The translations under genes were made by a program, and so were the position numbers. The notes under the pieces were generated by a model that was not told where the DNA came from, ran no database searches, and worked only from the letters and a program-made list of their open reading frames with translations. Source: Breviolum minutum Mf 1.05b.01 (Eukaryota > Sar > Dinophyceae > Suessiales > Symbiodiniaceae). Taken from it: a DNA stretch of 64,000 bases. Positions 20,880-31,428 of the stretch are shown in pieces. The first letter of the stretch is position 1. Every line of letters begins with the position of its first letter. The stretch lies in contig DF241053.1 of NCBI GenBank assembly GCA_000507305.1, positions 1 through 64,000 of the forward strand, in the 5' to 3' direction.

Positions 20880-20989
20880 TGTGTCCGAGTTTCCTGCGCC
20901 GAGTTGGATCTCAATAAAGCGCGTTGTCTTCGTAATGCCTGCGCTTCTTCCAAGGGCATCTGCTGATCCAGGCACCTCGACAACACCAT
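20880..20989 (-). CDS. Candidate first exon, helical
   Basis: From an ATG at 20989 it reads MVLSRCLDQQMPLEEAQALR, then RQRALLRSNSAQ, rich in Gln, Arg and Leu. It sits upstream of the TPR gene on the same strand and could be its first exon, but no donor was fixed. A second minus frame (VEVPGSADALGRSAGITK) is also open. Confidence 0.35.
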
Positions 20990-21759
20990 GAAGCCGCAGC
21001 CGCCGGTTTGGGTGGGAAGATTGGTTGGCGAAGGGGGGGAACATTTCCGTTGAATTTGAGTTGAAATCCCCATGGAATAATTGAATAAAATTACGGTGGT
21101 TTTACTAATTAGAGCACGATTTGAAAAAAAATTGAAGGAAGGTGGGATCAGAATTGAGATTTGTCCTTAAAACATCAACCAGTTGAAGTGTAGGATTGAA
21201 AGTCAGCCTTTACTTTTGGTGGGAATGAACGCCGGATTGTTCACAAAAAGAAGTGGACATTTCATGTTTTGGGGTTGGGGTACGTACATTCTAGGAAACG
21301 AACATATACAGTACTGATTGGAAAATAGAGCATTTGAATTGGATGATCCCTGAAATTAGTACACAAAATCATGTACTGCACTTCATGTTTATGGACCAAA
21401 CGCTTGGATGATGTGTTGGAAATTACACTCGCGTAGTAGCTGGTTTCAAGAATAGACCAAACAACTTCAAAGTGTATTTCCTGATTTCGACATGAGATTT
21501 GTCCAGTGTTCAACCTTGCGTTTGATGAATGTAGGAAAATACGGTTACATACACTTAGCATATGTACTCTGGGTAAATGTCTTATATATCTGATTTATGC
21601 ATTTATGTATATACAAATATAGAGAATCAGAGAGTTACAGAGTCAGTTGCATTGAATTCTACATGCAAAAACGTATCATCCACTGAAGGTCAACTTATTA
21701 TCTTGGCAAGCAAAAAAACAGAAGAGGGTCCACAAGCTGCTACAAGTCAAGCGCAGTGA

Positions 21760-21880
21760 TACTGTTGATGGTTGAGAAATCCCAAGGCCAACCACCCTGG
21801 GATGTAGAACACCCTTGTAAATCATGGGATAAACTACCAACCTCAACTGGTGAGTTTGCGGGATATCTGAACATATCTGA
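21760..21880. mobile_element. B-family element, diverged right end
   Basis: TACTGTTGATGGTTGAGAAATC and the body ACCCTTGTAAATCATGGGA are present. The right arm reads AACTGGTGAGTTTGC without the terminal ACAGTA. Confidence 0.55.
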
Positions 21881-22779
21881 ACCGTGACCCGTATAGGGGT
21901 GATTCATCCAGCAGCTTTGAATTTCGACCTGAACAAACTCTCACCTGGAAAGCACATCTACCGCCTCCGCATACAATGCCACTGCCTCTCCGGTCAAAGC
22001 CACTTGGATTGAGTGGACAAATGCAAATCTAGTACTAAGCGTCCTGAAGTGGAGTATAGATTTAAAAGAATCTTTCATATGGAAAGTCTGAAAGGACCAA
22101 TTAAAATAAAAGGGAAAATAAAGGTATTAGAAAGGTAAAAGAAACACAAAGACAAGTGAAACAAGGTAGTATAGATAAGGCTATGAAATTCAAGTATTCA
22201 CAAAAAATACCTGAGGGACACACATAAATCCAAGAACATAAAATTGGTGGATGTTCTGAAGTTCTATCTACCACAGCATGCTTAGTATATTTTTAGACAG
22301 CAACATGGGCTTTTGTACAACCCTACTGAAAGGGGAATCTGAAGAGCAGGAGACATCAGCAACGAAGAAACTACCTTTTGGGAATTTCTTTATGTAAGGA
22401 CCTGAATACACCAATATATGTGCGAAATCCTCAGTGTATTTTGGGTCCATCAAGTTTCACAAAGGTGTTTTTGACAATGAATCCAAGCATATGCTTCTGC
22501 TTGAACGCCCAAATGGGACTCTTATCCAAGAAACAAAAACAGTGATGAACACCAACGCATTCCTTGTGTGCATCCTGGTCCAACTAAAAATTCACTAATA
22601 GTGTATAGTCAAGATTGATAACAAACCACACAAGTAACCAAGATATTATGAATCCCTTTTGATTGTTGGCTGGATGAGTATACACCTATTGGAATGCACA
22701 AATGTATTCAGCTGCTTTCAAGCAAACTAAACAAAAGCTTCACAGATCTATTCAACAAAGCAACATTCAGCCAATCAAG

Positions 22780-22878
22780 GTAGTTGGTGGTTTCAACCCC
22801 TTTGAAAAATATTAGTCAAATTGGATCCTTTCCCCAGGTAGGGATGAAAATAAAATATATATTTGAACCACCACCTAG
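22780..22878. mobile_element. A-family element with CAAGG on both sides
   Basis: It runs from TAGTTGGTGGTTTCAACCCC to ACCACCACCTAG. CAAGG stands directly on the left (sharing its last G) and on the right, a possible 5-bp target duplication. Confidence 0.75.
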
Positions 22879-23058
22879 CAAGGTAATATGCGACTCAACA
22901 GCTTGCCCGATTTCACCAAACAAAACAACTCTTGCAGCATCTAAGGATCATACCATCTTGTGGACGGGTGATGTTTCCTTTTCGTTGTTTCTTATACATC
23001 TTTGCACATCATGAAAAACAGCGAAAAACGTCCTTCAACTCAACTCCCCTTGTGAAAC

Positions 23059-23813
23059 CTGTAGTAGATGCTGTTGTGCCGCAGCATTGCCAGGCAATTG
23101 ACCTTGTCGACACATGTCATTGCCCTGCAACCTGGTCGCGGGTTGGGTTGCATGGGTTGCAGGTCGCCCTCGGGGGTGATGAAATCATAGCGTCCTTGAG
23201 GCTCAACCAGTTGAGAAGTGACATGAACTGAAAAGTGGTGAACGAAATGTTAAACAAAGTTGACTGGAAATGAATTCCAGTCGTTTTTTTGTTTGCAACA
23301 AATCCCAGGTTTTTAACAAACATCCATGGACACAAAAGACCATTTCAGCCAAATGCTTTGGAATCTGTATAGGAATCATCATCTTTTCATCTTTTTCGTT
23401 TTCAATCACTACACCCTAGAAATCCTGGCTCACCTTCTCAGAATGGTACTGGAACCTAAATACCATCCTGATGAAGGTGATTGGTAAATCATCATCTTAG
23501 AATCGACTGGATTCCTACAAGGTGGGCCCCTTCTAGTTATAAATTGAGTTATAACTCCTATAAATGGCCTTGTAAATGGGTAACTGGCGTGAAAAAACAC
23601 TACTTATAGGAGTTATTTCACCCAATTTATAACGATCGTAGGGGCCCACCTTGTAGGGCCAGGCCTCAACTCTTCAGCTTGCGCCAAAGCCTCTTGTGCC
23701 CTTCGCTGTTGCTCTGCCAGGATCCGTTGTCGTTGCTCCGCCTTCTGCGCATCACGCTCTTTGCGTCGTTGGCGGACCTGGCGGACCGGGCCACAGGTTT
23801 GGTTTAAGGGAAT
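23059..23813 (-). CDS. Coiled-coil gene with an F element as exact intron
   Basis: Exon 1 (23813-23650, acceptor CTATAG) reads IPLNQTCGPVRQVRQRRK and then a Glu/Gln/Arg/Ala coiled coil (DAQKAEQRQRILAEQQ, RRAQEALAQAEELRPGPT). It ends CTACAAG before GTGGGCC. Exon 2 (23514-23434) follows CCTTGTAG and reads NPVDSKMMIYQSPSSGWYLG, then SSTIL, to AGAAG^GTGAGCC. The join at phase 2 keeps one frame. A third exon (23227-23059, acceptor CACTTTTCAG, donor AG^GTTTCAC) reads VEPQGRYDFITPEGDLQ and CRAMTCVDKVNCLAMLRH. Its phase does not follow exon 2 directly, so an exon is missing between them; IPKHLAEMVFCVHG near 23.36 kb is a candidate. Confidence 0.65.
23515..23656. mobile_element. F-family introner (intron 23649-23515, minus strand)
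   Basis: CTACAAGGTGGGCCCC reads inward from each end. On the minus strand the left TIR gives CAAG^GTGGGC and the right gives CTTGTAG^G. It lies in the opposite genome orientation to the copy at 3242, and that copy is also spliced cleanly. Confidence 0.8.
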
Positions 23814-23842
23814 CTATAGAGGCCAAAGGAATCCCTACTTAT

Positions 23843-24177
23843 ATCATCCCATATTGATCCATGTAGGGAACAAATTTACCTACATTTACTATATATAATT
23901 TCAAGCCAAATGTATGTAATGAAATATTCCTTACATGGAGCATCTGAACATGGTGTGCTTTTGTTATTTTGATCATTTTTTTCTTGGCGGATGCTTAACT
24001 ATACCTTCATTTGCCACTATGAACCTGGAGGAATTTGTTTTTCACCTTTCACAGTGAGAACATCAACTTTTTCTATCCCGGTATCATCCATGGTTGCCTG
24101 GTATATTTACCTACATGAATGGTTGATTTTTATGGTTTTCATGTAGGTAAAATATACCAGCCACATGGATGGTATGG
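23843..24177. mobile_element. Two C-family elements
   Basis: The first (23843-23946) is diverged: TTGATCCATGTAGGGAAC and TTCCTTACATGGAGCA. The second (24077-24177) is well kept: CCCGGTATCATCCATGG and CATGGATGGTATGGG, close to the copy at 5402. Confidence 0.65.
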
Positions 24178-24280
24178 GTACAGTATATCTTTTACAAAAT
24201 TACCACTTTCAGGGAAAACCGGTGTTAACTCGTCGTTTTTTTGCTGATTTCCACCGGATTCATGAAAAGAAGTGATCATC

Positions 24281-24439
24281 GTGACTGGTCAACCTACTCC
24301 CTCCCAACGTACCCCTCCCCAAAAGTAAGGCCTTATTAAGGGCTTATCAACCAATTGGTTTCCCTTAATAAGGCCTTATTAAACCCCTATTTTGGGGGGG
24401 TGGTACGTGGCCAGGGGGGGAGGTTGGTTGATTAGCCAT
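24281..24439. mobile_element. I-family element, longest copy
   Basis: GTGACTGGTCAACCTACTCC and GGAGGTTGGTTGATTAGCCA are the ends. TAAGGCCTTATTAAGGGCTT and TTCCCTTAATAAGGCCTTAT form a long inner palindrome. Confidence 0.75.
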
Positions 24440-24568
24440 GACATCATCCCAATCAAGAAATGAACAAACAAAGGCCTCATCCTAGCAGCATGGCAATCCA
24501 AATAAGGAAGGTGTTTTGTAATGCTGGCGTCCATCAAACACTAGGACAGTTCCTCAAAAATAATCCAA

Positions 24569-24672
24569 GAACAAGAACAAGAACAATAACAAGAACAACA
24601 ACAACAACAACAACAACAGCAACAACAACAACAACAACAACAGCAACAACAACAACAACAACAACAAGAACA
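24569..24672. repeat. AAC microsatellite
   Basis: AAGAAC units grade into AAC units with AGC variants over about 100 bp. The Thr-rich open frame through it is a by-product. Confidence 0.85.
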
Positions 24673-24827
24673 AATTGAATGATTTACCCCTTAAAAAATT
24701 AACATGTAACCTAAAAGATCACCCAGCCTTCCGGAAAATCATCATAAACAAACTTTCCATTTTTGGGGAGAAATTTTCCAGGGGCTTCATGATCAGCACC
24801 TCCCGGATTTTCACTTCATACTTTACC

Positions 24828-25144
24828 ATCGTTGAAGAATATCAGCAACACACACCGATATCGCACACCCCACTGGCCAACTATGACAGGAATCCCTTCA
24901 CAGCCTGTTGGGTACACTTCCTGAAACTAACATAGCACCTGAAAATAGGTCATCCCGAAAGGAAACTAGTCTTCCAACCATCCATTTTCAAGTGCTATGT
25001 TAGTTTTCGGGGGTGTATGTTGAAACTTGAAACAAACTTAGACATATTCCACACCTCCGGATCCTCGTTGGCTTCGTTCCAGCGACGTTGTGCTTCACTG
25101 GCAGTGAAGCTTACCCAACCGGCAGCACTTCGAAGAGGCCAGTC
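24828..25144 (-). CDS. Two exons around an H element
   Basis: Exon A (25144-25055, 30 codons, phase 0) reads DWPLRSAAGWVSFTASEAQR, then RWNEANEDPE, from ACCACCAG to GTGTGG. Its acceptor is made by the end of the J element at 25148. Exon B (about 24914-24829) follows GTACCCAACAG and reads CEGIPVIVGQWGVRYRC, then VLLIFFND, to GTAAAG. The H element fills most of the gap. The phase between A and B does not match by the simplest choice. Exon A is confident; B is moderate. Confidence 0.5.
24913..25016. mobile_element. H-family element
   Basis: It runs from TACACTTCCTGAAACTAACA to TGTTAGTTTTCGGGGGTGTA. Its left border falls at the acceptor of the exon just downstream on the minus strand. Confidence 0.75.
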
Positions 25145-25147
25145 CTG

Positions 25148-25264
25148 GTGGTTGGTTAATAGGGATCCTTATAATGGTTTATGAAACAATCCCTATAAAA
25201 CTGGGTAGGATTATAATCCCCGAAAAATCCCCTAAACAACCAGGGGCCCTTTTTTTCATTGCTC
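25148..25264. mobile_element. J-family element supplying an acceptor
   Basis: CCTGGTGGTTGGTTAATAGG and AAACAACCAGGGGCCC form the arms. Read on the minus strand, the end ACCAACCACCAG is the acceptor of the exon starting at 25144. Confidence 0.6.
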
Positions 25265-25505
25265 AGGTGAGGTCCGCGACCCTGAAAACTAACGGCTGGA
25301 GGATACCCAAAATGATGGGCCTTGGAAAAGGATGTCGTCTTAGATAGGTGATTGAATGGTTTCTGAGATTCGCATGTCCCGCCTGAGTAGTGCAGGAGTT
25401 TTGATGTCACGACTGAGTTCATATCGTTGCTGCGATGGTTTGGAAAAGGTAACGATCCCTTTTAAAATTGGCAATTTTTTGGTATCAATTCGTTAGATTC
25501 TGGGA

Positions 25506-25700
25506 TGCACCTTCTGGTAAACTAAGATACCCCTCCTACTGTTGCCAGAGTATTTCTTGAAGATAATGATTTTCCAAACTTCTCACGGTGGGACATGTTG
25601 GTTTCGTGGACGGTATATCATGGAAAACTCCAGTCTTGACTGGTAAATACCATCAAAGTGGTGGATTCATCCATGGCTATGTTAGTTTACCTGAGTGTAT
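25506..25700. mobile_element. Two partial H-family elements
   Basis: 25506-25615 resembles the copy at 31 (GGTAAACTAAGATACCCC, then GGACATGTTGGTTT). 25616-25700 is the right part of a copy like 27197 (TGGCTATGTTAGTTTACC). Confidence 0.5.
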
Positions 25701-26221
25701 ATAGGATATTGTCATGAATCTATGTCATACTGCTCTCATTCGTTGCATAAAATCTGTACCTAACAACCACATCCAAACAAGCTTTACAACCATAACCTGC
25801 CATTTGAATCCATTTGATACCAACAAAAACCCAACAAGTTCCGCAACTGCTCCTCACATAGCCTGGCAAGAACTTCGAGACGTTTCACCTCTGCTTCTTG
25901 CAAGTGGCATTCCTTATCCTTCACCAAGCTGCATAGGTTCGTCGCTGCCTGGTAGGTTGGGAGGGGGAAGTGGCTTGGGCGATGTGTGGTGTTAGGGCTG
26001 TTGTATAGGGGATCTATATGGTAGTTGTAAGGTGTTTCTACTTTCCCAACATGTTTCACATACTACCACAACATGGATGGATATATCTGATTCTCGGATA
26101 TCTGCAGTTTTTTATTAAAAACATTTCCAGATACCAGGCCAAATTCAGTAGGATCTTCAATTTCAGTATGTCACATACCCAAAATCAATAGGATGTTTAT
26201 GAGAAACATCCAAATTTAAAG

Positions 26222-26352
26222 GTGGCTCCCCCCAATGGCTGTTTCACACCCTACATCTTCATCCCTGAAATCACTGAGTTGCCTTCCCAACAGCTGGACA
26301 TTGAAGCGCCAAAAACGGCCGAACACTGGCAATTCAAACAAAAATGTATCTA
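26222..26352 (+). CDS. Candidate exon ending in an A element
   Basis: After TTTAAAG it reads VAPPNGCFTPYIFIPEITEL, then PSQQLDIEAPKTAEHWQFK, and reaches CTA^GTTGGTGG of the A copy. Proline and glutamate content and an even spread of aromatics look coding. The minus strand is also open (FRRDEDVGCETAIGG-like), so strand is not certain. Confidence 0.4.
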
Positions 26353-26456
26353 GTTGGTGGTTGAACCAACCCCTTTGAAAAATATGCTCGTCAAATTCGA
26401 TCATTTCCCCAAGGTTCGGGTTGAAAATAAAAAATCTTTGAGTTGCCATCACCTAG
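26350..26456. mobile_element. A-family element, GAGTTGCC subtype
   Basis: It runs from CTAGTTGGTGGTTGAACC to GAGTTGCCATCACCTAG. The right arm has TTGAGTTGCC in place of TTGAAACC, as in the copies at 35355, 39588, 52537 and 53711. Confidence 0.75.
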
Positions 26457-26508
26457 GTATGATTTATCCTGTACCTTAGCTACATAAGTTTATCTCACTA
26501 AGTATATA

Positions 26509-26559
26509 TACAGGGTTTGATACATCCCAAATGCCGGAGTTCTGAACCATCAACAGTAT
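26509..26559. mobile_element. B-family right half
   Basis: ATACAGGGTTTGATACATCC and GAACCATCAACAGTA are present; the left arm is gone. Confidence 0.5.
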
Positions 26560-26742
26560 GCTGCCCTTGGAAATTGCCCCTGCTTGGATGGTCCACCAAT
26601 GAGGATCTGGGATTATGAGCTCATCAAAATGGGAAATCTTCCCTTACTTCTTTCAAGCTGAACAAAGAAAATGTCTGAAAAAAAACAGGTCTACCATTTG
26701 TATATAATTGGAACAAGTTCACTTAGCAAAGTTACTAACTAC

Positions 26743-26860
26743 TACACCCCGGCAAAATTAACAGTTTGCCCCTGAAAATAGGCCAAAACCAAAAAAGGAA
26801 ATGAATTCAATCTTCCAACCATCCATTTTCAGGGGCAAGCTGTTAAACTTCCGGGGTGTA
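26743..26860. mobile_element. H-family element
   Basis: It runs from TACACCCCGGCAAAATTAAC to TTAAACTTCCGGGGTGTA, with inner arms GCCCCTGAAAATAGG and CATTTTCAGGGGC. Confidence 0.75.
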
Positions 26861-26912
26861 AACTAACCATAAAGACAGACCCATGGTTTATCACCAGAAA
26901 AGGACTCCCATT

Positions 26913-27023
26913 CCATGGAGTTTCCTGGTTCCCTTAATAGGTGGTAGGTACCATAGAATCCCCCAATTGGCAGTATATACCACTTATATACCACTTATAA
27001 GGGAACCAGAAACAGCTATTGAC
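26913..27023. mobile_element. K-family element
   Basis: CCATGGAGTTTCCTGGTTCC and GGGAACCAGAAACAGCTATT are the ends. Its right edge supplies the GTCAAT donor of the Sel1-like gene's exon ending at 27024. A second copy lies at 36903-37056. Confidence 0.65.
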
Positions 27024-27608
27024 CCATGAACTTTTCGGTGCCTCCTCCAACAGATCATTGCTGAGGCTATGAGAAGGCACCTGCGCTTCCAGTAACGACA
27101 TGTAGTGCCTCCCAGGAGATGGAGTCATCATCTCATCATCATGTAACACACCACTTGCGGTGGTAAATCAAACCGAAGGTTCCAACCCGGAAAGGGTACA
27201 CCCCCGAAAACCAACATAGAACCATGAAAATCCCCATCTTATCTGGGAAATACCACCAAAATGGTGGATTTTCCATGGCTATGTTAGTTTCCTGGAGGGT
27301 CACCCTTACAAGCTTCGAAACAAAAAGGACAAGAGTACGTAGTACATGACATCCTCCAACACATAAATTTGTATAAGCCATTCCCCGCCATCCCATGTAA
27401 ATAGAAAAACCGTTTCCTTTGAAAGAACCTACTACTTTGTCAAATTTACCACGAAGCTTAACAACTTTCTCCATCCTTCTCATCATCATCAACTTTTTTC
27501 AAGGCACCTGGCAGCCTGTCCTGCATCTTGCTGAATGGCCGGTTCATAACCGCTTTCGTACAAAGATGCCAAGGTCAAGAGAGCGGGGCTATATCCAAAG
27601 CCTCCCTC
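27024..27608 (-). CDS. Sel1-like repeat protein, two phase-matched exons
   Basis: Exon A (27608-27508, acceptor CACCCTCAG, donor AG^GTGCCT) reads GFGYSPALLTLASLYESGYE, then PAIQQDAGQAA. The A-LxxLASLYExG..QDxxxA pattern is that of Sel1-like repeats, which form helical scaffolds for protein binding. Exon B (27153-27024, acceptor CCGCAAG) joins at phase 2 and reads SGVLHDDEMMTPSPGRHYM, then SLLEAQVPSHSLSNDLLEEA. It ends TCATGG^GTCAAT inside the K element edge. The 354-nt intron holds an H element. Further exons probably lie upstream (28461-28535). Confidence 0.6.
27197..27304. mobile_element. H-family element inside the Sel1-like gene intron
   Basis: It runs from TACACCCCCGAAAACCAACA to TGTTAGTTTCCTGGAGGGTC. 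Confidence 0.75.
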
Positions 27609-28460
27609 CTGAGGGTGATGGGTGATGGATGGATGCTGTGCCTCACCGGGGCCCTGTTTGGGGGGGGTTAAGGGAGATATCCTGTTTTTTTATAGGGGGG
27701 AGGTTCACAAAAAATAGCTAAACACCAACATGAAACCATTAATTATTTGATGTTAAAGTGATGATTTCTAACATGTATCTGGGCAAATGATCATCGTGCA
27801 ACGACTTCACTCAATATGTGCATGAAATGTAAGCATGGTATACATTCTACACATACTAGTATATATATGTATATACACACTAGTACTTACATACAATGTA
27901 TTTTTACCCGCTGATGAAACAACTGCAAAAACACTTTGTACATTTCATTCATGAAGCATGGTCGTTCAATAAATAGACATAAAACAAACAATGCTGAAGT
28001 TGAAAATAGACATATTATATGTCATTGGTCACTCACAAATAGAATGTTCCAAAAGCATTGATGCTGTTCAATGACAATTTCTATCTCTAAGTCTGGCATT
28101 CTACACACACGCTAGTCATCTTACCTTGAACATCAAATGAAATCACACAGGTTTAGAGGCAAACACGAATCAGTCCAATGTATGGCACACTCCAAACGTC
28201 AGGCTGTTACAGCAGTTGGCAGGAAATATCCCCTGTTGCACATCTTCATTGATACCTTGTCTTGCCAACCTCACCTCAGTGCACCATGGCTCCATGCATG
28301 TTTATTGCTACTGTGACCAAACAGAGTAGATGGTTTGTTTGCTTTGGAAAAGACAGTGACAGACTATCTCTTGACAAAAAGTAAACCACACTCATCCAGA
28401 GTGCGTTGTTCATAACACAACCTGAAACCACCTGACACAACAAGTCCCACATTTTCCCAC

Positions 28461-28535
28461 CACATCCCACCATCCCATGTTGCTCCTCCAAAGGCCGTGC
28501 AAGTTCAAGCAACAACTCAACGGCATGCTGACAAT
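28461..28535 (-). CDS. Candidate exon, helical, maybe Sel1 gene
   Basis: After TTGTGGCAG it reads DCQHAVELLLELARPLEEQHG. The Cys-x2-Ala-Val-x-Leu-Leu helix recalls the alternate helix of Sel1 repeats. The 3' boundary is not defined. It is on the same strand as the exons at 27.0-27.6 kb. Confidence 0.4.
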
Positions 28536-28672
28536 CCTGCCACAACTTTTAAACATTCATTTTTTCCGAGGCTCGCCTGTAGATGGATGACCCTCAAACG
28601 TTGGTCGTTTCACAGCCGAAAGCCCCTAAAATTCATGACTTTTGGGGTCGCGGAAAACCGGTGCTCTCCCGG

Positions 28673-28806
28673 TACCCTCCCCCCTGAAACTAAGAGCCAA
28701 AAGCACCTGAAAATAAGCAGGCAACTCCCCAAATAGACGGAAACGATCGTATTCAATATTCCAACCAACCATTTTCAGGGTCAAGCTGTTAGTTTCAGGG
28801 AGGGTA
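28673..28806. mobile_element. H-family element
   Basis: It runs from TACCCTCCCCCCTGAAACTA to GTTAGTTTCAGGGAGGGTA. Confidence 0.75.
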
Positions 28807-28869
28807 AATGTTCCCATGGGCGAACCTGTCTGTTAAACTTCCAGGAGTCGTACCAGTATGTGATTCAGG

Positions 28870-28929
28870 GATTCTGAGATTTTGTTGAGGATTCTTCCGG
28901 AACATCTTGTGCAGAAGTCGATTCTGTAG
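28870..28929 (-). CDS. Candidate linker exon
   Basis: After TATATCTACAG it reads STSAQDVPEESSTKSQ, a Ser/Thr/Glu linker. It is short and low-complexity, with boundary uncertain. Confidence 0.3.
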
Positions 28930-29354
28930 ATATACAAATTAGTTAGGTTAGTATAGTTGGATTGATAATCTTAGTATTTGACCAATTCTTTACTTCTGTT
29001 ATAGCTGTGACATTCGTACCCTGGATCTCTGAGTAATGTCCAGGTATATCCTTCCGTTCCCGGGGGTTCCCATTTCATCAATACCAACCATCCATGGTCA
29101 CTAAGCATCGTTCCCAACCGAGCAGTTATCCGCAGAAAGTGGCACAAACCTCACACAAAATCAACACTGTAGATTTCATGGAAGAAGTAAACATTGTCCA
29201 ACAACCAAAAATGATAATCATGTTCTAACAGCTAACACATATACACACATATGTACAAAACATAGCCAAATATCAATATATAAAAACAACACCTCAAACA
29301 AAACAATTATTAAAAAACATCACCCACAACACAAACGGATAAAAATCAATCCAA

Positions 29355-29470
29355 CATGGTTTCTTCTATCAAATTTCCAGCCTCTTCACTGACAGCCCGT
29401 GCGCATAATAGCTGCTGGGCTTCTGCCAAACGTTCCAATGCTGCTGGGTCCTCTCGGCGGGCAACAAACA
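29355..29470 (-). CDS. Exon, acidic helix, ends at TGA
   Basis: It reads VARREDPAALERLAEAQQL, then LCARAVSEEAGNLIEETML, followed by GAT TGA. This looks like the end of a helical-repeat protein. The stop makes it terminal unless a GC donor (GAG^GCTGG) is used, so it may belong to a gene upstream of the Sel1-like one. Confidence 0.5.
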
Positions 29471-29512
29471 ACAAGCAATTCAGCAACAAAACAAACCGGC
29501 CTTACTTTCTGT

Positions 29513-29618
29513 TTGATGAGGATCCTGATAATTATGGTTTACTATAATCCCCAAAAAAAACTGCGTAGGAGTTCATCCCCTATATATAACCTAAACAACC
29601 AGGCTTTGCTTCATTGCT
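29513..29618. mobile_element. J-family element
   Basis: TGATGAGGATCCTGATAATT..CCTAAACAACCAGG..TTCATTGCTC is present, but the left outer arm is missing or diverged. Confidence 0.5.
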
Positions 29619-29991
29619 CTAATTGAATCCCATTGTTCATGGTTGTTAAAAGAAATGGGATTCATCTGGGTGTTTTCTTTTTGGAAAATGGTGGACAAAA
29701 CAACAAAAAATGATTGAATCTTAAAAGGGAAATATGAGGGTCATTATTTATAGAATTAGTGGAAATGCAATTGGGGATTGTATACTGAATCATTAATCTG
29801 GTTGGTTGACTTAGATAGAAAAAAAACGGATCACGGAAATTACCACGAGTGAACATGGTATGAAATATTTCACCATTTTTGTGTGTCAAACAAAATCCTT
29901 CAACAAGAACATGGATCATGTTTGGGAGAGTCCTGCAAAGTGGGCATCAGTTGTAAGTAGGGGCCCATAACTCCATTTTCAATAGGGGTTA

Positions 29992-30214
29992 TCCTCCCTA
30001 AAACTAACATAGCCCCTGAAAATGGATGGTTGGAATACTCCTTTCCTTTTGGGGCCCGGCCTGTTTCAGGTGCGAACTGTCAGTTTCAGGGAGGGTATAA
30101 CTCCACTTACACCCCCAAAATTTAACAGCTCGGCCCGGAAAAATGATGCTTGGAAGATGAGTTTGCTTTTGAGATTGCCAATTTTTAGAGCGAACTGCTA
30201 AATTTCCAGCATGT
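29992..30214. mobile_element. Two H-family elements 12 bp apart
   Basis: The first is 29992-30096 (ATCCTCCCTAAAACTAACAT to CTGTCAGTTTCAGGGAGGGT). The second is 30109-30214 (TACACCCCCAAAATTTAACA to GCTAAATTTCCAGCATGTA). Subfamily ends differ, so these are separate insertions. Confidence 0.7.
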
Positions 30215-30235
30215 ATGTACTATTTATGACATTTA

Positions 30236-30350
30236 CGACCATCATAGAGGACCCACTCTCAGCCGTGGGAAGTACCGACTCATCTCCCCCCAACTCCTCA
30301 GGCCGAGGAAGTCGATTCACAGGCTCCATGGCAAGAAGTGGTGGTGACAG
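30236..30350 (-). CDS. Candidate exon, Pro/Glu-rich
   Basis: After GGGTAGATATAG it reads SILSPPLLAMEPVNRLPR, then PEELGGDESVLPTAESGSSM, to GTCGTA. The plus strand is open too (SSPPNSSGRGSRFTGSM). Minus is preferred because exons to the left are minus and a plausible pyrimidine-rich acceptor is present. Confidence 0.4.
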
Positions 30351-30753
30351 GATTGATTCTATATCTACCCTTAAAAAACCGCTTAAGAAACCATGTAAAA
30401 ATGAAGGTGTTCATTTTAATCCCTAGAAATATGGGTTATACATGGTTATACATGGTCATACCGTTGTACCGCCATAAACATGAGGGTTGTGGGTTCCAAT
30501 GGTATCTACAGATGTCTTAAGGGTTTCCTGTTAAGGGGAGAGAAAGGTAGGTGCGGACAAATCAGGGTAGTTGAAATTCAAAAAAACAGAAGATGTGTGG
30601 GGGGAGATCAATTTAATTGGAAGATGTCTCTATAGAATATGTCTAAATCCCTGAACGAAATATCAAGAGTTTTGCACCGTTGGTGAGTCATTTTTCTGAT
30701 TTCATGACAAATTATGATCGATCGCCTATTGAATTACGGGGAACTATGGAATT

Positions 30754-31017
30754 TTGAGGATTGAATACTTTCAGATCCTGAAGTTTTTTTGGATGGATGG
30801 TGAATTTCAGCTTCTGACGGTTACAGCCATGAGTTTTTCTTTAGTGTTTCATAATATTCATCTCCAACAAAAATACGTGCTGAGCCGGCAGCGAGTGAGT
30901 GAGGAACAAGTGAAGACACAATGCATTCAGCTGGAAAATAAAAGGCTGTTGGTTTCTGTTAAAGAGCAAGTGCATCAGCATGAAAACGTTCATCCACAAC
31001 TGACGTGTGGCCCATGA
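30754..31017 (+). CDS. Open frame with a coiled-coil half
   Basis: It has 87 codons. The second half reads KYVLSRQRVSEEQVKTQC, then IQLENKRLLVSVKEQVHQ, which looks like a coiled coil. The first half is less protein-like and no splice sites were fixed. The minus strand has a good TTTTCCAG here, so the call is weak. Confidence 0.25.
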   Translation: MRIEYFQILKFFWMDGEFQLLTVTAMSFSLVFHNIHLQQKYVLSRQRVSEEQVKTQCIQLENKRLLVSVKEQVHQHENVHPQLTCGP

Positions 31018-31428
31018 GTATGTGATAGAAGCTCATGTCCATGGATGTTTCATGATTTTATCAATAATAAGTCACGTTTATGGCAGTCTCCCACAAATCC
31101 TACATCATTCATACTGGCTTGATCATGTAATTTGACCGCTGATGACAACAGGGTGCCTGGGTTAATCTAATCAAATCAACAACTTAAACAAAGATGCTGG
31201 ACAGAAGGCAATTTTGGAGTGTATTCCTACTACGCTACACATATCAATGACATACACGAATTGAAGTTACAAGGCAATGCCCATCGAGAAAGTATGTAAT
31301 ATGCTATCAATATATGTATAACATACATATATTGTACGTATACATATATATATACACCCAAAGTCCAAAGTAACAGCAAATGATTACATCAAAGTTCCTG
31401 CACATAGAGAATCCAAAACAAAATGACA

